DNA from: an uncultured Collinsella sp.
Lineage (GTDB): Bacteria; Actinomycetota; Coriobacteriia; Coriobacteriales; Coriobacteriaceae
Assembly: GCA_900541675.1 (NCBI GenBank)
Contig: UQKU01000045.1
Span: 1-7,484, forward strand
DNA: 7,484 nucleotides
Direction: 5' to 3'
The position numbers were made by a program, and so were the translations under genes. Below are positions 1 through 4,590 of this stretch, one piece after another. The stretch's first letter is position 1. Each line of letters begins with the position of its first letter. The notes under the pieces were generated by a model. It saw nothing but the letters and a program-made list of their open reading frames with translations, made no database searches and had not been told where the DNA came from.

Positions 1-966
1 GGCCGGCCCACCCTGGATCTCCCCCTTCGAGACCCCGGCGGCACCGACGGTTATTTCCCCGGCGACGAAACGCATCCGCAGGATTTCGACCTTATCGAGG
101 GCAACGCCTGCGCCATCTCGCTCGCAAAGATCGGCAACACGCCGTGGGCGCAGTGCTTCGCTACGTTTGTCCCCGACGAGATTCCCACCGCCCACGCCGC
201 GCGCTTCCAGGCGCAGATCATGGCGCATATGAGCGGCCAGGCAATGCTCAACCACGACCGCATGGTCAACGTGCGCAGCGCCGCTGATATTCGCCCTGCG
301 CTCAAAGACGGCAAGGTCGCCTGCATCCACACCATCGAAAACGCCACGTTCTTTGCCGAGGACCCCGCGCTGATCGAGGTGCTCAAGAGCTTGGGCGTGC
401 TTATGTCGTCACTCAGCTGGAACGCGCAGGGACCGCTCGCGAGCGGCCACGACACCCACGCCGGCCTCACCGCCGCCGGCATCGAGGCACTTACGCAGAT
501 GGAGCACGCCGGCATGATACTCGACGTCTCCCACCTCAACGACGAGTGCTTTGACGAGGTTGTCGCCCACGCCACGCGCCCCTTCGTCGCCAGCCACTCC
601 AACTCCCGTGCGGTTTGCGGCGTCAAGCGCAACCTCACCGACGACCAGTTCCGCACCATTCGCGACATGGGCGGCATCGTCGGCCTCAACTACTGCAGCG
701 AGTTCCTATCCAACGATGCGACCGACAAGACCACCGCAGACGTCACCTTCGACCAGCTGGCAGCCCATATCGAACACTGGCTCGACCTGGGCGGCGAAGA
801 TGTCATCGCACTCGGCGGCGACTGGGACGGCGCCAAGGTGCCCGCTTTCCTCTCCGATGCCAGCAAGATGCCCGAATTCCAGAACATGCTCTCCAAGCAC
901 TTTGGCAAGACCGTGACGCAGAAGCTCTGCAGCGATAACGCCCTTGCCTTCTTCGAGCGTTATTAA
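1..966 (+). CDS. Peptidase family M19 (membrane/renal dipeptidase-like), 5' end missing
   Basis: Zinc-dependent dipeptidase of the amidohydrolase fold (M19), expected to cleave dipeptides; no membrane segment is seen in the visible part. The frame is open from base 1 and ends at TAA 964-966, so 321 codons are present and the start lies upstream. Numbering window codons, Glu113 (in TIEN) matches the bridging zinc ligand Glu125 of human renal dipeptidase, His178 (DVSH) and His199 (SHSNSR) match the second-zinc ligands His198 and His219, Arg210 (VKRN) matches the substrate-binding arginine, and Asp274 (GGDWDG) matches catalytic Asp288. The N-terminal HxD zinc motif is not in the window, in keeping with the truncation. 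The ATG at 220 is internal: family-like sequence such as the AQCFATFVP segment precedes it. Family confident, exact substrate unknown. A stem-loop follows 16 bp after the stop. Confidence 0.93.
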   Translation, partial: GRPTLDLPLRDPGGTDGYFPGDETHPQDFDLIEGNACAISLAKIGNTPWAQCFATFVPDEIPTAHAARFQAQIMAHMSGQAMLNHDRMVNVRSAADIRPALKDGKVACIHTIENATFFAEDPALIEVLKSLGVLMSSLSWNAQGPLASGHDTHAGLTAAGIEALTQMEHAGMILDVSHLNDECFDEVVAHATRPFVASHSNSRAVCGVKRNLTDDQFRTIRDMGGIVGLNYCSEFLSNDATDKTTADVTFDQLAAHIEHWLDLGGEDVIALGGDWDGAKVPAFLSDASKMPEFQNMLSKHFGKTVTQKLCSDNALAFFERY

Positions 967-982
967 TTTCACATCCCTTGAG

Positions 983-1018
983 CGGGCCGGCATACCGAAC
1001 GGTCGAAATGCCGGCCCG
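983..1018 (+). repeat. Perfect 11-bp GC-rich stem-loop between the dipeptidase and metalloprotease genes
   Basis: CGGGCCGGCAT at 983-993 is exactly complementary to ATGCCGGCCCG at 1008-1018. The 14-nt loop holds a second small inverted repeat (ACCG/CGGT, 994-1003). It begins 16 bp after the dipeptidase stop, so it may terminate that gene, but no T-run follows on either strand (TCCCC follows on the plus strand). It could instead stabilise the 3' end or be a dispersed palindromic repeat. Its presence argues that the downstream gene does not start at the in-frame TTG at 978, because that would put the hairpin inside the coding sequence. Confidence 0.6.
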
Positions 1019-1040
1019 TCCCCAATCTGAAGGACCGCTT

Positions 1041-1817
1041 TTGACGCAGCAGTTTACGATTTTCCTACCCCGACCGGATGGGATGCCCATCCCCGTCGTC
1101 GTTACCAAAAAGCGCGTCAAGAACTTCAACCTACGCGTCACATCGAGCGGTGAGGTCCACGCCAGCGCACCGCTCGGCGCCAGCCGCGAGCGTATCGAAG
1201 CGTTTGTGAAGCGCAACAGCGCCTGGATTATCAGCCGACTTGCCCAGCGCGAGCAACGTCAGACGACGGCACAGGAGCCGCTCAGCCCCTCGTCCATCAT
1301 TGCGCTTTGGGGCAAGCCCATCACGGTACAGGACGCACTCGATCACAACTTTGTATCACCCGCACCGCGACCCCAGCAGGCCACCTTCGCAAGTTTTATG
1401 GGTACCGACGAATCGGACGAAGGCCCACAGGCCAAGCGGCTCGCAATCCTCGACGGTCTAACGTCCGACGAGCTCCAAGCCCACATCGACCAGCTTTATA
1501 CGTCCGAAGTCACATCGGCGCTGCGCGATATGGTGCACGCATACGAAATCGCAATGGGTGTCGCCGTTTCCCGCGTTTCCGTACGCAGCATGAAAACGCG
1601 TTGGGGCTCATGCACGCCCAAATCCGGCACCGTTCGCATCGCACGAGAACTTGCCGCCTACCCCGTCGAATGCCTCGACATGGTTATCGCCCACGAGCTC
1701 GTCCACTTGCTCGAGCCAAGCCACAATCAGCGGTTTCACGCCTTGCTCGACACGTACTGTCCCAACAATAGAGTTTTGTCGCAGCGGCTCAAGCAACCAC
1801 CCATAGAGACGTATTAG
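1041..1817 (+). CDS. YgjP/DUF45-type zinc metalloprotease (SprT/M48-like)
   Basis: Predicted 258-residue cytoplasmic zincin of the YgjP-like (DUF45) family; the physiological substrate of this family is not established. The zinc site is HELVH at residues 218-222 (ligands His218 and His222, catalytic Glu219), with a third ligand likely at His228 in EPSHNQRF. The family's WGSC motif (TRWGSC) precedes it, and the N-terminal KKRVKNFNLRV segment with the following helix matches the usual N-terminal part. I chose the TTG at 1041 because GAAGGA at 1029-1034 gives a 6-nt spacing. The in-frame TTG at 978 would place the 983-1018 stem-loop in the coding region and add 21 residues with no family similarity. 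The central stretch around residues 70-135 is less conserved and may be a lineage-specific linker. The gene is convergent with folB, 6 bp between stops. Confidence 0.88.
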   Translation: MTQQFTIFLPRPDGMPIPVVVTKKRVKNFNLRVTSSGEVHASAPLGASRERIEAFVKRNSAWIISRLAQREQRQTTAQEPLSPSSIIALWGKPITVQDALDHNFVSPAPRPQQATFASFMGTDESDEGPQAKRLAILDGLTSDELQAHIDQLYTSEVTSALRDMVHAYEIAMGVAVSRVSVRSMKTRWGSCTPKSGTVRIARELAAYPVECLDMVIAHELVHLLEPSHNQRFHALLDTYCPNNRVLSQRLKQPPIETY

Positions 1818-1823
1818 AACCGG

Positions 1824-2309
1824 TTAACGCACGCGCTCGATCTCAACACCGCAGCTTGCCAGGGGAAGACCGACGGGCGCCCAAGGCTTATCGAGCTTAA
1901 CACGCACGCCAAGCAGCAGGGGGTAACGACGTAGCAGCATCTGGGCCACACCCTCGGCTGCAGCCTCGATAAGCTTAAAGGTATGCTCACGCAGATAGCC
2001 ATCGACATCGTGGCACACCGAGCCGTAGTCAATCGAGGCGTCCAGGTTATCGTGCTCCCCCGCTGCACGCAGGTCGGCATAGAGCACCAGGGACACGATG
2101 AACTTCTGGCCCAGCGCGTTCTCTTCGGGATACACGCCGTGGTTGGCAAAGACCTCGAGACCGTCGATAGTAATGCGATCGGCATGGCGCAGATCGTCAT
2201 AGCTCACGTGGGGCACCGCCGTTGCAGTGGATATTTCGCCCCTTCCACGGCGGGCGAGTTCGGCGCCTTCAGTCTTAGTTGCATTCTCGGGCAGTTTCTT
2301 GTTACTCAT
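1824..2309 (-). CDS. folB: Dihydroneopterin aldolase with N-terminal extension
   Basis: Converts 7,8-dihydroneopterin to 6-hydroxymethyl-7,8-dihydropterin and glycolaldehyde in cytosolic folate synthesis. The 161-residue product has the family core from about residue 44: DRITIDGLEVFANHGVYPEE, then LGQKF, DNLDASIDYG, KLIE, and a C-terminal LDKPWAP. Glu63 aligns with Glu22, Glu115 with the pterin-binding Glu74 and Lys141 with catalytic Lys100 of the Staphylococcus aureus enzyme. The usual family length is about 120 residues, so about 42 polar N-terminal residues are extra. The ATG at 2309 is nevertheless well supported by AAGGAG 9 nt upstream; I see no comparable site nearer the core. Last gene of the folE-HD-folB run, 43 nt after the HD gene; its stop lies 6 bp from the convergent metalloprotease stop, with no terminator hairpin between. 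Confidence 0.93.
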   Translation of the reverse strand: MSNKKLPENATKTEGAELARRGRGEISTATAVPHVSYDDLRHADRITIDGLEVFANHGVYPEENALGQKFIVSLVLYADLRAAGEHDNLDASIDYGSVCHDVDGYLREHTFKLIEAAAEGVAQMLLRRYPLLLGVRVKLDKPWAPVGLPLASCGVEIERVR

Positions 2310-2352
2310 CGCGATCGTCTCCTTCGTTTAGAACCCCGACCGCGCAAACTAA

Positions 2353-2934
2353 CTACACGCGAATCGACAGGTTCTTTTTATCATCGCTCCAGTTGCAAGC
2401 ATTGCGCGCGGGGCATGCAAAGCAGGCGCGCGACGCTTTGTCGGCTGCATAAAGCAGACGCTCGAGCGGCTGGCTGTTCACGCGCAGCTTTCGATGGCCC
2501 AGAATGGCCGTCTTAATAGCTGCGGCATCGGCCGGCTCAAACGCCACGTCATCGGGCATGCCGCCGAGAATCGCATCAGCGACGCGCTCGCTTGCAACAT
2601 CATGGGATATACCCGATTCATACTGTTCATCTTTGCCGATATCGTGAAGAAGTGCCGTAGCGTAGATGACCTCGCGGTCAAATTCGAGCTGTTCCTCGAG
2701 ATTCTTAATCCACATAATGCGCGCGACATCAAGCAGATGGTCAATACCGTGGCGGCAAAAGATGCGCCCCGATTCCAACTGTGCAATATTGCCCAGATGC
2801 CGCCGGAACAGCCCGTTGGCACAAATGTAATCAATGCGAGGCATGGCGCCAAAGGGAGTCAGGCCCGAAGCCATAAAGCCGCGACGCGGCGTCCCCTCAT
2901 CGGTCTTCGATGTAAAGTCGTTGACGGCCCCCAT
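2353..2934 (-). CDS. HD-domain phosphohydrolase in the folate cluster
   Basis: A 193-residue HD-superfamily protein, a metal-dependent phosphohydrolase fold. Candidate metal ligands are His62/His66 (CRHGIDH), the His97-Asp98 pair (LLHDIGK) and Asp165 (YAADKASR). The C-terminus has a cysteine cluster, CxxCx5C at 171, 174 and 180, followed by NWSDDKKN; from memory, clostridial HD proteins beside folE end in nearly the same way. The ATG at 2932-2934 follows the folE TAG after a single base, which suggests translational coupling. Homology appears to begin near Met31, so residues 1-30 are unusual and an internal start (2844) cannot be excluded, though no ribosome-binding site precedes it. Its place between folE and folB makes it a candidate for removing phosphates from dihydroneopterin triphosphate; that role is inference. 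A general nucleotidase role is the alternative. Confidence 0.85.
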   Translation of the reverse strand: MGAVNDFTSKTDEGTPRRGFMASGLTPFGAMPRIDYICANGLFRRHLGNIAQLESGRIFCRHGIDHLLDVARIMWIKNLEEQLEFDREVIYATALLHDIGKDEQYESGISHDVASERVADAILGGMPDDVAFEPADAAAIKTAILGHRKLRVNSQPLERLLYAADKASRACFACPARNACNWSDDKKNLSIRV

Positions 2935-2935
2935 G

Positions 2936-3493
2936 CTAACGGCCCAACATCCTAAAGAACCGCTCCTCGAGCGCGGGATCGGTCTCAAAGACGCCGCGGC
3001 GAGCGAGCGTCACGGTCTTGGTGCCGGGCTTTTGCACGCCGCGCATGGTCATGCACATATGCTCGGCTTCCATCAGCACAATCGCCCCTTGGGGAGCTAG
3101 ATATTCCATGAGGGCATCGGCAACCTGTGCACACAACTGCTCCTGCAGCTGCAGACGACGGGCATAGACCTCAACCGTGCGAGCAAGCTTAGACAGACCC
3201 GCCACGCGACCGTTAGGGATATAACCGATCGCAGCCTTGCCATAAAACGGCAGCAGATGGTGCTCGCACAGCGAGTAAAACGTAATGTCGCGCTCGATAA
3301 CCAAATCGTTCGAAGCGACGGCAAAAGTTTTGGACAGGTGTTCCTCGGCACTCTGGTCCATACCGCCGGCAATCTCGCCATACATACGGGCGACGCGTGC
3401 CGGCGTCTCCAGCAGGCCCTCACGAGTTGGGTCCTCGCCTATACCTTCAAGCAGCAGCTTAATGGCAGTCTCGACTTTTTCCTGATCGACCAT
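2936..3493 (-). CDS. folE: GTP cyclohydrolase I
   Basis: Converts GTP to 7,8-dihydroneopterin triphosphate and formate, the first committed step of tetrahydrofolate synthesis, as a cytosolic homodecamer. The 185-residue product is full length for a bacterial type IA enzyme without the N-terminal extension of the E. coli protein. Zinc ligands Cys76 and His79 lie in SLCEHH with catalytic His78 beside them; the third zinc ligand Cys147 and His145 lie in EHMCMTMRG. GEDPTREGL, TPARVARM and GLSKLAR are family signatures. The ATG at 3493 is preceded by GTGAGG with about 5 nt spacing. The gene lies 67 nt downstream of nrdG; that gap has no hairpin, so read-through from nrdG is possible, though a TGGTACCAT extended -10-like stretch near 3527-3535 (minus strand) could give folE its own promoter. 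It abuts the HD gene. Confidence 0.97.
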   Translation of the reverse strand: MVDQEKVETAIKLLLEGIGEDPTREGLLETPARVARMYGEIAGGMDQSAEEHLSKTFAVASNDLVIERDITFYSLCEHHLLPFYGKAAIGYIPNGRVAGLSKLARTVEVYARRLQLQEQLCAQVADALMEYLAPQGAIVLMEAEHMCMTMRGVQKPGTKTVTLARRGVFETDPALEERFFRMLGR

Positions 3494-3560
3494 CTGGGCC
3501 TCACTTTTTTCGATTTCGCGTTCGCGCTATGGTACCACGCCGGCACGCAGCCTCTGCCAG

Positions 3561-4142
3561 CTACATAGTATGGGTCGAATAGACCGGATCGTCTCGCCAA
3601 AGCTCCACAGCATCGCAAAGCGCAACGCCCTCACGCGCAGCACGAGCGCGCGTGGCGTTCATGTCGATCACGCGCTGATTACTCGAGCCCCTAAAACGCA
3701 ACGAGATATCGTACAGGTCTTGAACGAACGGACCATCCACCAACATGTCGAGGCAGGCAAGGATACGGTCCGTCACCTCGGTATGATGACGGCCGCCCGG
3801 CACAAGCTCCTCGAGCACGTCGCCGGTAAAGCACCAAATGGTCTTCCCCGACTCCACAGGATAGGCCGCACGCACGCGTTCGACAAAGTCAACGAGCCCC
3901 ACCTGGTTCTCGGGTTCCATAGGCTCCCCGCCCAGAATCGTCAGGCCATCGATAAAGGGATGGTCGAGACTCTCGATAATCTTGTCCTCGACGGCGCGAT
4001 CGAACGGCTCACCCGCAGCAAAGTCCCACGCAACAGAGTTAAAGCAGTTCTTGCACCCACGACGGCACCCACTCACAAACAGAGAAGTACGGACGCCTTC
4101 CCCATCAGCAATATCGAAATACTTAATGTTCGCGTAGTTCAT
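3561..4142 (-). CDS. nrdG: Anaerobic ribonucleoside-triphosphate reductase activating protein
   Basis: Radical-SAM iron-sulfur enzyme that abstracts hydrogen from a glycine of NrdD, creating the glycyl radical needed for anaerobic dNTP synthesis. The 193-residue product has the cluster motif CxxxCxxC at Cys26, Cys30 and Cys33 (SGCRRGCKNCFN), the SAM-contacting GGEP at 71-74 and a GEGVRTSLF lead-in typical of NrdG. I place the start at ATG 4140-4142, preceded by GGGAG with 8 nt spacing; the longer open frame to 4298 runs through inverted repeats and lacks family similarity. Unlike tight nrdDG operons, 427 bp with a terminator-like hairpin separate it from nrdD, so it may have its own promoter: a TATACT hexamer at 4283-4278 (minus strand) is a possible -10 with a poor -35. 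A long hairpin lies just before the ribosome-binding site. folE follows after 67 nt. Confidence 0.95.
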   Translation of the reverse strand: MNYANIKYFDIADGEGVRTSLFVSGCRRGCKNCFNSVAWDFAAGEPFDRAVEDKIIESLDHPFIDGLTILGGEPMEPENQVGLVDFVERVRAAYPVESGKTIWCFTGDVLEELVPGGRHHTEVTDRILACLDMLVDGPFVQDLYDISLRFRGSSNQRVIDMNATRARAAREGVALCDAVELWRDDPVYSTHTM

Positions 4143-4157
4143 AGGTAACTCTCCCGG

Positions 4158-4241
4158 GAGGCCGGGACATATCATCCCGTCCTCAAACATTCTCGGCCTT
4201 CGGCCTGCGAAACTGCGGGCGGGACGATATGTCCCGGCCTC
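4158..4241 (-). repeat. Long hairpin abutting the nrdG ribosome-binding site
   Basis: GAGGCCGGGACATATC at 4158-4173 pairs perfectly over 16 bp with 4226-4241. After one mismatch the stem continues through TCCCG and CC with a G-T wobble, and the apex carries a small GGCC/GGCC hairpin (4194-4204). On the nrdG mRNA the base of the stem touches CTCCCGGGAG (4151-4160), itself a palindrome containing the GGGAG ribosome-binding site, so alternative pairings could mask or expose translation initiation. There is no T-run, which argues against a simple terminator. It may also be a dispersed palindromic repeat. Confidence 0.6.
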
Positions 4242-4253
4242 ATGCAAAGGGTA

Positions 4254-4280
4254 ACTCAATGAACGAAGCGAACATTGAGT
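4254..4280. repeat. 8-bp inverted repeat upstream of nrdG
   Basis: ACTCAATG (4254-4261) and CATTGAGT (4273-4280) are perfect complements separated by 11 bp. The candidate -10 TATACT of nrdG overlaps its edge (4278-4283), so it could be an operator or a weak leader hairpin. It does not match the NrdR consensus. No known regulator is assigned. Confidence 0.35.
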
Positions 4281-4387
4281 ATAGGGTTCGCGGTCCAATA
4301 AATACTCAGCTGCAGCTCAACCGCCATTGCAAGCAGATCGTCATTGCAGCTCAACTCATTTCCGCTAAGAACTTCGAGAAGCGAGCA

Positions 4388-4590
4388 GACCGCATGCTGC
4401 ATCTCAGCTACGTCAACTTGGCTGAGCCGAGAGGGCCGCTTGGGCTTTTGCTCGATATGAGTTCCGCACGCAAAGAAGGCCACTTAATGTGGCCTTCGTC
4501 TTGCGCAGGACTGTCCGAAATAGCGAGCAAATGCCCAAGCGGCCCTCTCGGCTCAGCCCCGGAGCGGTATTAGAGATGCAGCACGCGGTC
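4388..4590. repeat. 203-bp quasi-palindrome spanning the 3' end of nrdD
   Basis: All paired segments share one axis. Segment 4388-4405 pairs with 4573-4590 (17 of 18, inside the last nrdD codons), 4420-4445 with 4533-4558 (26 of 26), and 4447-4454 with 4524-4531 (8 of 8) after one mismatch. The 14-nt stretches between the first two segments are equal in length but poorly matched, and the nrdD stop codon (4570-4572) lies in one of them. The centre holds an offset 9-bp hairpin. Because the DRVLHL ending is part of nrdD, the left arm looks like an inverted copy of the nrdD tail. Confidence 0.85.
4475..4497 (-). terminator. Terminator-like hairpin downstream of nrdD
   Basis: GAAGGCCAC (4475-4483) and GTGGCCTTC (4489-4497) form a perfect 9-bp stem with a 5-nt loop. 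On the nrdD strand the 3' arm runs into TTCTTTG, a weak U-run, about 75 nt after the nrdD stop. Termination here would separate nrdD from nrdG transcription. The tract is short and read-through is plausible. On the plus strand it is followed by GTCTTG, also weak. Confidence 0.5.

Larger units (their letters stand above)
4143..4569. other. 427-bp nrdD-nrdG intergenic region rich in inverted repeats
   Basis: No convincing gene. Read from the nrdD side it holds the 3' half of a large quasi-palindrome with a central terminator-like hairpin, an 11-bp direct repeat TGCAGCTCAAC (4311-4321 and 4345-4355), an 8-bp inverted repeat, a candidate -10 TATACT (4283-4278, minus strand), a long hairpin next to the nrdG ribosome-binding site, and an 8-bp direct repeat GGTAACTC (4144-4151 and 4250-4257) bracketing that hairpin. 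Open frames on both strands here are by-products of the inverted duplication. The density of repeats suggests regulation of nrdG expression or past insertion of small mobile repeats. Confidence 0.6.

Noticed and set aside
4143..4298. Longer nrdG start adding 52 residues
   Set aside because: The added part is encoded by the hairpin region, has no similarity to NrdG, and the ATG at 4142 has a good ribosome-binding site followed directly by family sequence.
4256..4483. A 75-codon minus-strand frame after nrdD whose product resembles that of a plus-strand frame at 4489-4710 (both share KRPSRLS and EMQHAV)
   Set aside because: The resemblance follows from the inverted repeat; the plus-strand frame is antisense to the nrdD tail. 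Neither has a ribosome-binding site, and both begin inside the terminator-like hairpin.
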